Of a stretch of 64,000 nucleotides of DNA, positions 48,051 through 58,921 are shown in pieces (the stretch's first letter is position 1; each line of letters opens with the position of its first letter). The stretch covers positions 910,925,330-910,989,329 of the forward strand of contig NC_081409.1 in the NCBI RefSeq assembly GCF_030272615.1, in the 5' to 3' direction. A program made the translations under genes and the position numbers. The notes below the pieces were generated by a model. The model did not search any database and had not been told where the DNA came from. It saw nothing but the letters and a program-made list of their open reading frames with translations. The stretch comes from Cryptomeria japonica. Lineage: Eukaryota > Streptophyta > Pinopsida > Cupressales > Cupressaceae.

Positions 48051-48890
48051 TCTTGTTAATGGTTTGAAGTGAGAAATGCTATGTTAGAATGAATATATTA
48101 TGTATACTTAATCATCTTTTGTTTGTTTTGCAGATCAACATGAAGTTAGAGGAAGATCACACGAGGACAAGAAGGACTTCTTTAAGCTTCATTCACATTA
48201 AAGACGCCTCAAATGCATGGAGGAAGACTCAAAGTGCTTCCAAGTTGGAGGACTTCAAGTGTTCAAAGAGTTGCACGTAATAGACCAAGCTATCCTCAAG
48301 GACCTCATTCTACCACATGGAGAAACCACAGGATGTCAAAAGAAGGATCTTACAAACACTTCAAGGCGAAGTGAGCTACTAGAGAAGGTGACTTGACCAT
48401 GACTTCCTATCACCATAATGCAAAATCAAGGAGGCTTCATCAAACACATGAGAGTCAAGGAGGTACATCATTCATCGAGTACATCAAGGACGAAGGAGGA
48501 TCAATCAAGGTCAGTGAAAGGGTACATTGAAGAAGCAGATAGTTTCAGAAGAGTTAATCAAAGTTAGCTTCTCATCATCATCACATTGAATATCAAGAAA
48601 TACAAATTTCCTTGACCAAGCACAAACGCAAGACAAGGTGGCATCCCAGTCACTATTCCTCCAGTCAGATAGGTCCACATCAGCATGTCCAGATTCAATG
48701 TACCTGACTCACCAGTGATGACACAAACTTTGAGGCACCTACCCCGGTTTCCTATTGGTCCACATTCATGAAATGTAATTTTCTCATTGGCTAAAGGAGT
48801 TTGTTGTAACAAACCCTAACTAGGGTTTTCTATCTTGTAATCCCAGCCATTCATTCTAAATCAATCAGAGCCATTGAAATGTAAAGAGCT

Positions 48891-48902
48891 CTCTATATAA
48901 AG
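48891..48902 (+). promoter_or_regulatory. TATA box of LTR4
   Basis: CTCTATATAAAG lies about 110 bp downstream of TTCTCATTGGCTAAAGG (a CCAAT-like element on the minus strand). AACAAACCCTAACTAGGG stands between them. It is the best-preserved promoter of the family. Confidence 0.75.
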
Positions 48903-49765
48903 CTTTGGCTCTTCATTTGTAAAGGTTAATAGTTGATGAATAGTTAGTTCATAGAGGTTAGAATAGCTAATGATCAATAGTGAATAGAATAGAAGTTAGA
49001 GTAAGTTAGGAAGAGAAAGCAAGAAATTGTTGCCTTGATTGTAAATGAACTCCATTTTCATTGAAGTTATGGTGAAGTGTGTTGTTTCTTTGCAATATGC
49101 ATTGTTTCTTGTTGAATCTTCATTTTAGATGGTAAATGATTAGATTGAATGAAGGAAGTTACTGAATGCACTCACGTGGAATCCGCCTAGTCCAAACCAC
49201 TAGCCTCTTACTGATTGTAAGTGCGCCTTGTGTGGTCAACTAGCATTGAATGAGCTTAATCTCGAATTGTTATGCGTCTATTGTTTATGCATTAACTTGA
49301 TTAGTGATCAGTGTCTGATGGTGTAACGATTTGAACATATTCGAAACATCCCTTAGAAGATTGCACTGTGTTGGTGTCGGATTGTTCAGCCTGATGGTGA
49401 GACCCAACCCAGTAGGACTCCACCTAGTCGTTCATCTATCTTCTCACATTCTAGGTCTTAGATTAGACTCTCTAAACCCTGCACCTTTTTCTATTTCTTT
49501 ATCTCCCAGTGAGTAGTTTGGACTCAAGTTCCAGCAGATTAAACGCTCAGGCATTCGAACGTAAGTCCCCTTGTGAATCCAGCAAAATCACATCACACCA
49601 ACAGAGTTTATCCACACATAGAGACCCTACATTCTAGAACCTTGGAGTTGCCTCAATTGATCCTTAGGCGAAATCTTCAGCATTCGGGGAAACTTTGTTC
49701 AAGAGAGGATAAGATACCTTAGTATTTTATTTTGTGTTCGCATGTGCATAAAAAACACATCAACA

Positions 49766-50514
49766 CTCTCCCTACCCAAAATGACACAAAGAATCAACTA
49801 AAACACCCAAAAGATGCACAAACTTCAATTGTATAAGTGACCCCAATGCATGTATGGAGGTTAGAATTCGCTAAATGTCAAGAGGGGAAGGTTTCCCACA
49901 AGTCACACTCAGAAATAAGTTAACACAACATATATGAGAGAAGAGCCACAAAACATACACCTATGATGAAGGTAAGGAAAAATGCACAGCATACATAAGT
50001 TTGAAGGAAGGCAAGAATGGTGATTTCAATTAATTATAAGGCCAATGGCCAAACTTACAGTTGCATACATGCAAGATAAATACAAGAGAAGTGGGAGAGC
50101 ATAGAATAGCTCAAGCCAGCAAGAGAGAACCCTTTACAATGAGGCTTAACAACCTTTATATAGAAAATTGGTTACAAAAGTGATCATGACCCCTGTGTGT
50201 GCAGGGAAATGTCAGCTTGGGAGTGCAAGGAAGTGCATGCACTTGACTTCTGTACATGCAAGCAACCTAGCCATACCCTGAAAATGCAATCCAAAGAAGG
50301 GTGGATTGATTAACCTTCCAAAGTCAAAGCATGCAAACATGACATAAGTCACCACAACAAGCATGGCCCTGTACCTCTCTTGATGGAAATCTTGCCAAAA
50401 ACATTAAATGCACCCATGTGGCTCCACAAAAGAAGGTGCACAAGTCACAAAAGTTGTCGGAGCATTTAAAGCTTTAAGTGTTGATCACGCCATCCGGAAG
50501 TGTTGCCAGCCGGA
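49766..50514. other. uncharacterised repeat-like DNA, possible LTR in minus orientation
   Basis: No gene is seen. The minus strand has CTATATAAAG at 50,154-50,163 and, adjoining LTR4, the purine-rich GGGTAGGGAGAG. These hint at a minus-strand element whose U3 could be the hairpin array at 50.5-51.2 kb, but I could not find its ends. Confidence 0.35.
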
Positions 50515-51180
50515 AAGAAGTCTGAGGACTTCGGAAACTCAGGTTCCCATAGTGAGGAAGACAAGGAAAGAACTTCGGAACCTCGAGGTTCCGGGAAGGA
50601 GAAAAGTGAGCAGCAGGGAACTTCGAGACCTCAGGGTTCCGGAGTTCCGAGGAACTGAAAAAAAAGGCTAAGGAAGGAACTTTGGAACCTTGGGGTTCCG
50701 AAGTTCCAGGAAAGAAGAAGGGAAGCAAAGGAAGAGAACTTTGGAACCTTGGGGTTCCGGAGTTCCGAGGAACTGAGAAGGAGGCAAGGAAAAGGCGAGA
50801 CTTAGCAAAGGAGCTTCGGAACCTCGGGGTTCCGAAGTTCCGGAGAAGGGAAGAAGAAGAGAAAGGAACTTCGGAACCTCGGGGTTCCCGAGTTCCGGGG
50901 AACAGAAGAGGAGGGGAAAGGAAAGAAGGAACTTCGGAACCTCGGGGTTCCAGAGTTCCGGGGGAGGGAAGAAAAAGAAGAGGGAACTTCGAAACCTCAG
51001 GGTTCCAGAGTTCCGGAGAAGAAAAACAAGAGAAGGCAAAGAGAAGGAACTTCGGAACCTCGGAGTTTAGAAATTCCAGGGAAGGAAGAAAAGGCAGCAA
51101 AGAGAACTTTGGAACCTCGAGGTTCCGAAGTTCCAGAGAAGAAAAGAAGAGAAGGCAAAGAGAAGGAACTTCCTCCAGGC
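50515..51180. repeat. array of GGAACTTCGGAACC hairpins
   Basis: About 11 units with a period near 60 bp occur, starting near 50,525, 50,570, 50,617, 50,676, 50,736, 50,811, 50,865, 50,929, 50,982, 51,045 and 51,101. The best unit is GGAACTTCGGAACC-TCGG-GGTTCCGAAGTTCC, a perfect 14-bp stem with a 4-base loop. Purine-rich GAAGAAGAGAAAGG spacers separate the units. Long open frames across it on both strands are repeat artefacts. Confidence 0.93.
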
Positions 51181-52416
51181 AAGACAACACTTCTCACCTC
51201 ATAATTCTTTTGCTTTTCTCCTTGATCAACTAGGGCAGCGCTAGTCGATGGATCGCATCTCTGATCGGTTCTTACTGATGGACCAAGGGTGTCATAAAAT
51301 GACAACAGTTAGCATGAGACATTATAGAGACTCTGGAATCCATAAATGTGGTATTTATTGAGAGCCATTTCAATTTATGTTGGATAGTTGCAACTGGGCT
51401 TACTGTTTGGCATTCTTGTGTGCATGTTTTGCAGGAGGTGGCCACCTGTGGTTTGGAAGGATGACAAGCAAACATAGTGCAAACAAGCTTAAGGGTGTTA
51501 AAAATGGTGGTAGTCTGTCAGCTTTTTGTTTCAAAATAATCTTTCACTATGAGAATGTGGTAGCATTAGGGTTTGTGTGGAGAGTGATTGGTTAAAACGG
51601 TTTGGAGTTTGGTAATAGGCCAAAATCAGCTCTAAGAGATGACTTTATGACGAATGTGGCCTACTAATCCCTGATATTCCTACCAGATTAGTTCAATGAC
51701 ATGGAGGTAGCAAGGATAGGTGAGGAGCCAAGAGGCACCAAACAGAAAGAGTAAGTAAGACTAGTGTTTGGAGAATCAATAAACTAGGTTAAGGCAATCA
51801 ATAAACTAGTTTAATCCCAAAATGTAGCAACCATAACAATTAGAAGAGCTCTGACATGGAGTGAGAGTATTGCAGACTTTATACCATGATCCACTCACTC
51901 ATAGTAATGGCAGCACAGAGCTCAAGGGCAACTTCTCTCTCCTAGTCTTCTATAGGAGTTATTGCACTGTACGGGCACTGTAAACACCTATGTTTCAGGC
52001 TGTGTTTCCCACCTTTCTTTAGGACTTACAAAAATGGCATTACCATGGGAAATATCCCAGGTGCCATGACGTGGGTTGAAAAATATGTTGAAAATTTGAG
52101 CATGTATCTAATTAAGTTGCTGGTTTTTGTCCTACAATTAAGTTGTAATTGCAGATTATGGCTTTAGAGCCTTTTGTATTTCCCTTAGTACTATTTGATA
52201 GTGCCTTTGTACTTTGGTAGTATAGATCTAGCTATAGCATTATGTGCTTTTGGAAATCTATGGATATATTGTAAGCCCTTGGTTTTATTTTTAAGGGCAG
52301 GGCAGGGCCCCTATAGAAGCCCCAGCTATTATAACCAAAGAATCAAGACTCACCCAAACTCACACAGACACAATGAGTCACAATTGGGTCACCCTCGGCA
52401 CGTCCTAGGGACCCGA
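51181..52416. other. stretch without recognisable gene
   Basis: I see no domain or element boundary here. TGTCATAAAATGACA at about 51,289-51,303 is a perfect 15-bp palindrome and might be an LTR terminus of the TGTCA type, but no partner or duplication was found. Confidence 0.4.
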
Positions 52417-52460
52417 ACTCGGACTTTGTTAAGTCTAGGCAAGACTTGCCAAGTCCGAGT
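52417..52460. repeat. 44-bp nested inverted repeat
   Basis: Outer arms ACTCGGACTT and AAGTCCGAGT are perfect over 10 bp. Inside them AAGTCT-AGGCA-AGACTT forms a second stem. It lies just before the gypsy gag remnant. Confidence 0.85.
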
Positions 52461-52549
52461 GAGTTCGGTCACTCAGAATCAGCAATCAGAATCAGAGACA
52501 AAAGTCAAAAAAAAACATTAAAAAAATAGTTTTAGGGCCAGCAGATAAA

Positions 52550-53759
52550 GTGTTCCTTGCAGAAGTCGCCTTGTCAAGTTGGTGCAGGCTACATAATACA
52601 AGTCAGCATTCTGAGCTACAGTGTCATGAATTCCAAGTAGCTGCTGATATCTTCAGGCAGGAGATGAAGAATTCCGAGATTCTTGAAAATCCTCCGACGA
52701 CAGGATATGAGATAGTCCCAACACAAAGATATGACCAGGCCTTGATTATAGAGGATTTTAGATTCTACCTAAGTTTGAAGACTACACGACACCACAAGGA
52801 ACTTAAAAATTCCCGCCAGCATCAGCAAATGGCCTTGTGGAGGCGCCAGTGTATCAGGATCCATCAAAAGTTTCGCCTAACGAACCTCTAGTGAACGACG
52901 GATACATATTCCCTCCGCTGAATAATAGTGTTTTAGTAGAAGTTGTTGGCGAGGTTCAGGTATTTCAGCAATCTAATGGAAATGCTGCCCCAAAGGTGTA
53001 TCGGAGAAATTATCACAACCAAGAACCACTGACTTCGTCTATCCCTCCCAATAATTTCTCAACTCCTCCAAATCCCAATGCCAGCAATGTTCCTAGTCTT
53101 CCAAGGGATTCGTCGAAGTACAGGCAAGCAGCTGCTCCTCAAAGTGAAAGAGTCCAACCATGCACTCAACCAGAGGAAAGGAGACAGCAAGACAATCCTC
53201 CCAGAGAGGAATTGAAAAGGTTAAGCTCCTATGTGTTAGAGGAGTTCAAGAAAATTAAGGTAAGCTTGCCTCTATTTGAATTAATGAAGATCCCCGAGAT
53301 CAAGGATACCTTGTTGGAGAGCCTAAGTGATGCTCCAGTTATGAGAAGTGCCCCTCAGGGCACAACAAATGTTCAAAGGAATGCTTCCAACACTTCTGGC
53401 CCAGCATCAAACACAAATGTTGTTCAAGATGTGCCGCAAGTCTCTTTCAATGCTTTCTCGCACCGCAGCAACCCCCGAGCTTTATCGGAATGGTGCAGAA
53501 TTTGCTTATTGCTCCACAAGAACAAAATGTTGCAACGATTGAACCGGCTCCACAAAGTGCTCCTGCAATAAAGAAAGAAGAAACAATTCAGAAAGTTAGT
53601 GAGCCTGTGGAGCCAGCTTTTACCAAAGTCGTCCAAGCGTTGGCTACGAGCCAAGATTTGCAGCAACGGGCAAGAAGTCAAGAGGTTAGTAATCATAGTG
53701 ATCAGAGAGAAAGCCCACAATCTACGACCAGGGAAGGGATGAACCTGCTCCTTTCTTGA
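52550..53759 (+). pseudogene. gypsy gag remnant
   Basis: Overlapping frames encode SSWCRLHNTSQHSELQCHEF, a Cys/His motif that recurs after the protease, then Pro/Gln/Asn-rich sequence (NYHNQEPLTSSIPPNNF) and LSSYVLEEFKKIKVSLPLFE, the gag segment that usually precedes the protease. Two frame changes are visible, near 52,850 and 53,500. The main capsid part seems missing or unrecognisable. Confidence in the gag label rests mainly on position. Confidence 0.65.
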
Positions 53760-54650
53760 TTTCTATTAGGATTTTCGGCAAGCTCTTACACAATTGCCTG
53801 ATAGACTCTGGTGCTTCGAGCAATGTAATGTCGTTGGCCGTATGCCAGAAGTTGAGTTTAATGCCTCACCAAACAAATAAAAAGGTCACCCAGTTAGATA
53901 AAACAAAAGTGCCAGTTGTCGGGGAACTCAATAACATTCACATGCAATTGGTTGTTGACCCAAGGGTACAGAGTTGTATTGACATTTCAGTTGTAGAAAT
54001 TCCAAATGGGTGCCGCATGTTGTTAAGCAGAGATTGGTCAAGGACGCTGAATGGATATATATCCACTGACTTTTGTCACATGTGGCTGTTGTGGAAGGGT
54101 GTTCCTAATCAAATCAGGATCGACAACACACCCAAATTACACCTGACGATCACCGAGTATGGAGAAGACAATGAGATCTTGTTCTTGGAGATTGATCTGG
54201 GTACTTATAGGCCCGAGGTTGAAGAAGTTTTGATGCTGCATGGCTCAACAAAGGTTGAGCAAAAGGAAGAGATGCTTAACTCCACCGAAATTCTTATTGA
54301 AGACGACCCTGAGGAACAGTCAGGTGGAGGCAAGGATATGTTTGATAGTTTTAGAGATTTCGTCTTGAAGAGTGTGGAACAAGAGACTCAGTTGGGTAGA
54401 GGCGTTGGCGTTCATGATCTGCTGCTGCCCAATTGGTGCAGAATTCATAACACTTTCCACTCAGAGTTTACCTGTGAAATGTGCAAGCTTGCTATTGAGC
54501 AAGTAATGAAGATGGTTCCACAAAGCCCAGCAGTGACAAGTATTGCAGAGACTAGTAATGTTGGAGATTGTTCCAAGGTAGCATCGGAACTTGAAAGTGA
54601 AAATTTCTCAAGAAGAAGAAAAGAAGGAGGTTGTTCAGCCACCCAAAACT
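53756..54650 (+). pseudogene. gypsy aspartic protease and linker
   Basis: LLHNCLIDSGASSNVMSLAV holds the DSGA active site near 53,800. VVEIPNGCRMLLSRDWSRTL is the downstream flap and hydrophobic block typical of this clade. The frame continues to an acidic linker and a second Cys/His motif (PNWCRIHNTFHSEFTC near 54,430-54,480). It ends at 54,661 after a one-base shift in the AAGAAGAAGAAAAG run near 54,610; the shifted frame leads into the RNase H. Confidence 0.85.
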
Positions 54651-54679
54651 CAAAATACTAAACAAGTGTGCACTTAAAG

Positions 54680-55090
54680 GTTTGATGGGTCCAAATCCAA
54701 GAACGGGAATGGTGTTCAAATTGAATTGATCAGGCCTACTGGAGAAGCTTAACTGGCTGCATATAGATTGCAGTTTCCCTGCACAAACAATGTTACCAAA
54801 TGTGAATCAGTAGTCCATGGATTGTTCCTTGTGATCCAGAAAAGTGCGAAGACTCTACATGTGCTCGGAGATTCACAAATTGTTGTGCGGCAAATAAGAA
54901 AACTATATGCTTGTCATGATAAAAGGTTGTGTCACTACTACAACAGAGTGTGGGATCTCATCGAGAGTTTTGATGCATTCAATATCAAGACGATACACAG
55001 AGGCGACAATGAGACCACGAATGCATTAGCTCAAGCAGCCAATTCATTAGAGCCCCTCACCATAAAAGGCTTGAAGAAATTTACAATGGA
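54680..55090 (+). pseudogene. archaeal-type RNase H domain located before RT
   Basis: RFDGSKSKNGNG supplies the first Asp. After a stop (GEA*LAAYRLQFPCTNN) the frame has KCESVVHGLFLVIQKS with the conserved Glu, then LHVLGDSQIVVRQI with the second Asp. KTIHRGDNETTNALAQAANS follows with the last Asp region. This is the pattern of the extra RNase H (aRNH) of Tat elements. The position is unusual, since it lies between protease and RT. It would act in the particle on RNA-DNA hybrids if active; here it carries at least two stops. Confidence 0.82.
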
Positions 55091-55289
55091 ATTGACTTCA
55101 GCTCCCTTCATGCCAAACAATATTACAAATTTTCAGGTATTCGAGGATGATAAGCATATTCTGGATTTCCTCACAAATTCAAATGTGTTTGTGGCACAAA
55201 TAATTGATGAAGAGGAACTCGAAGAAGCTGAGTTTGATGTTGATGGGATAATGAACCTAAAGACAAATACTATCCCCCGAGGAATGATT

Positions 55290-56100
55290 GAATTAGAAAG
55301 AATCTTTGATCCTAATAGACTGAGTAGGAATCAGACTACGGAAGGGAGTGAATGTGAAGCAGTGAACCTGGGGAAGGATGGACAAGTGAAGAATGTGTTT
55401 ATAGAGAAAGTATGTACCCCAGAAGAGAGGGAAGGAATATTGAAGAACTTGAAGGAATTCTCTGATGTTATTGCAAGGGGATACGAGGATTTGAAGACCT
55501 ATGATACCTCTCTCTTCACACACACAATTCCACTTAAACTAGGAAGCAAGCCCTTTTGGCAAAGGCAGAGGCCTGTGAATCCATTGTTGGAGCCGCTGAT
55601 TTATCAAGAAGTGAAGAAATTACTCTCAGCAAGGATAATATTTCCCAATTATGCACTCAATGTGGGTCGCCAACTTGGTTCCGGTTACAAAGAAGAATGG
55701 ATAAATAAGGTTGTGTGTTGATTTCCGAAACTTAAACAGAGCTTCTGAAAAAGATAATTATCCTCTGCCCTCTCTAGACGAAGTGTTGCAAATAGTTAAT
55801 GGTTCTCAAATGATGTCATTCCTGGATGGGTATTCTAGATATAACCAAGTTTTGGTGGAGGAAGAAGACAGATTGAAGACAGCCTTTACCACCAAGTGGG
55901 GCACTTTTGCGTACAGGAGAATGCCATTCAGGCTCATTAATGCAGAAGACACCTTCCAGAGGGCGATGGACATTGCATTTCGTGACTTAGTAGGAAAATG
56001 CATAATAATCTATATGGATGATCTCACGGTATTTCCCAAAAGGAGGGAATATCTATTGATGATCTGAAGAAGATCTTCCAACGCTATAGAAGGTACGGGA
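55290..56100 (+). pseudogene. gypsy reverse transcriptase
   Basis: It opens with EFSDVIARGYEDLKTYD, HTIPLKLGSKPF and RPVNPLLEPLIYQEVKKLL. A frame change near 55,640-55,715 disrupts the block before VCVDFRNLNRASEKDNYPLP. The palm continues with MMSFLDGYSRYNQV, FTTKWGTFAYRRMPF and the catalytic IIIYMDDLTVF at about 56,010. A further shift at 56,045 precedes the thumb (IDDLKKIFQRYRRYGI in another frame). The catalytic YMDD is intact even though the frame is not. Confidence 0.93.
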
Positions 56101-56184
56101 TATCTTTGAATCCCAAGAAATGCATGTTCAGTGTAACTGGGGGGAAGCTTATAGGCCACATTATTTCTGAAAAGGGAATCTCCA

Positions 56185-56900
56185 TTGATCCTGAACACAT
56201 CGAGACTATTTCAAAGATTGGCCTGCCTGCTAGTCAGAGAATTGAAGTTGTTCTTTGGCAAGATTAACTTCGTCAGGAAATTTATTACTAGATTTGCCGA
56301 GATCGTGAAGCCACTAAACAATATGTTAAAGAAGGGAGCTAAGATAGAGTGGGCAGTTCCAACAAAGCGAGCATTTGAGGAAATAAAGCAAACAATTGTG
56401 AATGCCCCGATCCTTGTTAGCCCCGATTATACCAAACCCTTCTATTTATACTCCTTTGCTTCAGAGCATACTTGCGCAGCAGTTCTCACTCAAAGAACGG
56501 AAGAAAAAGATGAACATCCAATTGCTTTCATGAATGCGTCGTTGAAGGATGCGGAGTTGAGGTACCCGAACATTGAGAAATAGGCTTATGCATTGGTCAA
56601 GAGTATTAAGAAATTCAGACGCTATCTCTTGAAAAGCAAGGTGTTCGCTACTGTTCCGGATGCGATTGTGAAGACTTTATTGATGCAAAATGAATTGGGT
56701 GAGAGAACAGGCAAGTGGGTCGCCACGATCCAGGAATATGACATTGAAATACAGCCGATGAAAATAGTCTGAGGCCAAGCATTAGCACAAACAATTGCCA
56801 CAAGAGGACTTGAGTTGGTGCAACAGACATGTCCTTGAGGAAGTATCTCCCGGAGAGTGGTATGATGATGTCGTTTACTACATGTTGAACCATAGATGCC
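56185..56900 (+). pseudogene. gypsy RNase H
   Basis: The connection and RNase H region reads FFGKINFVRKFITRFAEIVK, LKKGAKIEWAVPTKRAF and ILVSPDYTKPFYLYSFASEH. RNase H then reads HPIAFMNASLKDAELRYPNI with a TAG in place of the next Gln/Glu codon (56,581). The first catalytic Asp position reads YSFAS, where active copies usually have a D, so activity is probably lost. The tail is out to about 56,820. Confidence 0.88.
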
Positions 56901-56971
56901 CTTCACACTTGAACCCTATCCAGAAGAGAGCGTTAAGAATGAAAAGCCAAAGATACATGTTATAGGGAGTT

Positions 56972-58106
56972 GTGCTATACAGAAAGAATCATGAGGGCAT
57001 CTATCTGAGATGTGTGGGGAAGGAAGAAGCCAAACAAATCATGGAGCATTTCCATAGCAAATTTGGAACGAGTCACGTAGGTGGTTTGGCTACAGCACAT
57101 CAGATTGCAAGAGCAGGTTATTATTGGCCCACGCTATTTAAAGATGCATATGAACATGTAAAGACATGTCACACATATCAGGTAGCCGCCATTCGAGAGA
57201 AGAATACTGCTATGCCACTTCAGCCAATTATTGAAGTGAGGTCATTTGCTCAATGGGGATTGGACTTTATTGGAGCAATTAATCCCCCTTCTTCAGTTCA
57301 ACACAAGTACATCCTTACTGCCACTGATTATTGCACCTGATGGTCAGAAGAGCGAGCACTAAAACTATGCACGATAGATGTAGTGATCAAATTTCTTGAA
57401 GAGAGCATTATCACAAGGTTTGGATGTCCACACGTTCTGGTGTGTGACAATGGCCCTGCATTCTCATCTCTGAAATTCTCTAATTGGGCCTTTGAATACA
57501 GAATTACGCTAAAATTCTCTTCCAATTATTACCCCAAGGATAATGGACTAGCTAAGTCAACAAATAAGAATTTGTTGAGCACGATCAAGAAGCAGTTGGA
57601 CAAGAATCCCAAGGACTGGCATACACAGCTGAGGTTTGCTTCGTGGGCAGACAGGACGAGAACAAAGGAACTCCTTGGGAACATCTCCCTATCATTTGGT
57701 TTATGGGTAGGATCCAGTGTTTCCCGTTCAATTGAGGATTCCAACTCTGCAATTTTTACAAGAATATTTGGATGGCGAAGATACAGTTCAAACACGTCTT
57801 TCACAGTTGCTACACCTTGAGGAGAAGAGAGATCAAGCTTTGGATAACTTCGCGAAGCATCAAGGAGTTGTCAAACGATGGTTTGACAAACAGGCCAAAG
57901 TCAAGTGTTTCAAGATTTCTGACTTGGTTTTGTATTGGGATAAGGCTCACGAAAGAAGAGGTGATCATGACAAGTTCGACAGATTGTGGATGGGTCCTTA
58001 TCAAATTTCCCAAATCCTTAGAGATAATGCATTCAAATTGAAGCCTCTAACAGGGGAGGATCTTCCATTGCCCGTCAATGGGCAATTCCTCAAGCATTAT
58101 TTCTAG
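56972..58106 (+). pseudogene. gypsy integrase, catalytically dead
   Basis: The zinc finger reads HFHSKFGTSHVGG ... VKTCHTYQ, where the second Cys of CxxC is Tyr. The core has QWGLDFIGAI (first Asp), a stop at YCT*WSEERAL (57,338), and LVCDNGPAFSSLKF (second Asp). It continues YYPKDNGLAKSTNKNLLS, in which the catalytic Glu of the usual NGLAES is Lys. After a frame change near 57,720-57,790 the C-terminal part reads VKRWFDKQAKVKCFKISDLV and FDRLWMGPYQIS, ending at TAG 58,104. Two key residues and the frame are broken, so this copy cannot integrate by itself. Confidence 0.92.
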
Positions 58107-58921
58107 TCATACGTCTCCCTTTGAGGCCTGCTTTGTACTATATTAGATTAGGTTTCGTCTCCCTTTGGGGTTTGGGTTTTGTTTGTTTGTTGGTTCCCCC
58201 CTGTGGGTTTTGGTTTTCCTTTTGGGTTTGTTTTGCTTTGTTTGTTGTGGGTTTTGTTTCAGTTTTGGTTTGCAGCCTTTGGTGATGGTTTGTCTCGAGC
58301 TTGTCCGCTTGTGTGGTTTTGCTTAGGTCTAGGGTTTTGAGTGGCCTAAATCATTCGAAGTCTCTGTTTGTGGGTGGGGTGGTGATGTTGTTTCACCTAT
58401 GTTTTCCACGGCATCTGAACATTTGCTTTGAGTCATTTAGACCTTTTAGAAGAGGTTATGGTTGGTGAAAACTTTACATCTTGCTTCAGCGCCACTGGAA
58501 TCTCCAAACCCATAGTAAGCTTCACTGCTTACAAGCTAGAGGAATTGACGGAAATGAAATGAAATATCAAAAGGAAAAGAAAAAAAATGAAGAATGAAAA
58601 GAATTATCAAAAAATTGGCTTTGGGAGTACGCGGATAACTCCATCGGGGCTATGGATGCTCGGCCGACAGTGGAGCAATGTTCGTGGAGTTCCAAAGACA
58701 ACCTCATCGGAGCTATGGACGCTTGACTGGCCACGAGGCAATGTCCCGGATGCTTTTGAAATATAGATACTATTAGCCTGCCATAACTGATTTTAAGAGT
58801 TTTGGATGATCTCCTGAGATGGAATCGATGTACATACACCCGAGCAATCAAAGATGAAATGTTTTACTCTGGGTTCAAATCCTAAAGTGTTTTTCAACAC
58901 TTCACCCGTGGAGTCGCCAGA
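58107..58921 (+). other. non-coding region between integrase and giant LTR
   Basis: It is T/G-rich at first, then has a purine run (AAAAGGAAAAGAAAAAAAAT, about 58,569-58,590) and two diverged copies of a 60-bp unit with CTCCATCGGGGCTATGGATG (58,636 and 58,703). It ends GTGGAGTCGCCAGA directly against the LTR. No ordinary polypurine tract adjoins the LTR. Confidence 0.6.

Larger units (their letters stand above)
45641..49765 (+). mobile_element. LTR4, 4.1-kb giant LTR with hairpin array, ORF absent
   Basis: It begins TGTTGTGACTTATTC and ends CATCAACA. The flanks CTCTT and CTCTC are a target duplication with one change. The terminal stem, a hairpin array matching that of LTR1, TATA and about 870 bp of R/U5 are conserved. 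In place of the large ORF there are only about 700 bp after a TTGTTTTGCAG acceptor-like site (48,122-48,132), with a short unrelated frame from ATG 48,139. It could be an ORF-deleted, non-autonomous version. Confidence 0.8.
52550..58921 (+). mobile_element. Ty3/gypsy retrotransposon internal region (Tat-like)
   Basis: The order along the plus strand is gag remnant, aspartic protease, an extra RNase H, RT, RNase H, integrase with zinc finger, then about 800 bp of non-coding DNA before a giant LTR at 58,922. Integrase after RT identifies Ty3/gypsy. A second, archaeal-type RNase H is known from the Tat lineage, where it normally follows the RT/RNase H. No 5' LTR or primer site is recognisable upstream, so the left boundary is uncertain. 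Many stops and frame changes are present. Confidence 0.85.

Noticed and set aside
49766-49777. GGGTAGGGAGAG as a polypurine tract making LTR4 a minus-strand 3' LTR
   Set aside because: Flanks CTCTT/CTCTC fit a target duplication, and TATA and relatives favour plus orientation; kept only as a caveat.
50474-51233. Long open frames on both strands (up to 238 codons)
   Set aside because: They are translations of the hairpin repeat (FGTxEFRxS-type repeats) and exist in several frames at once; no start context or domain.
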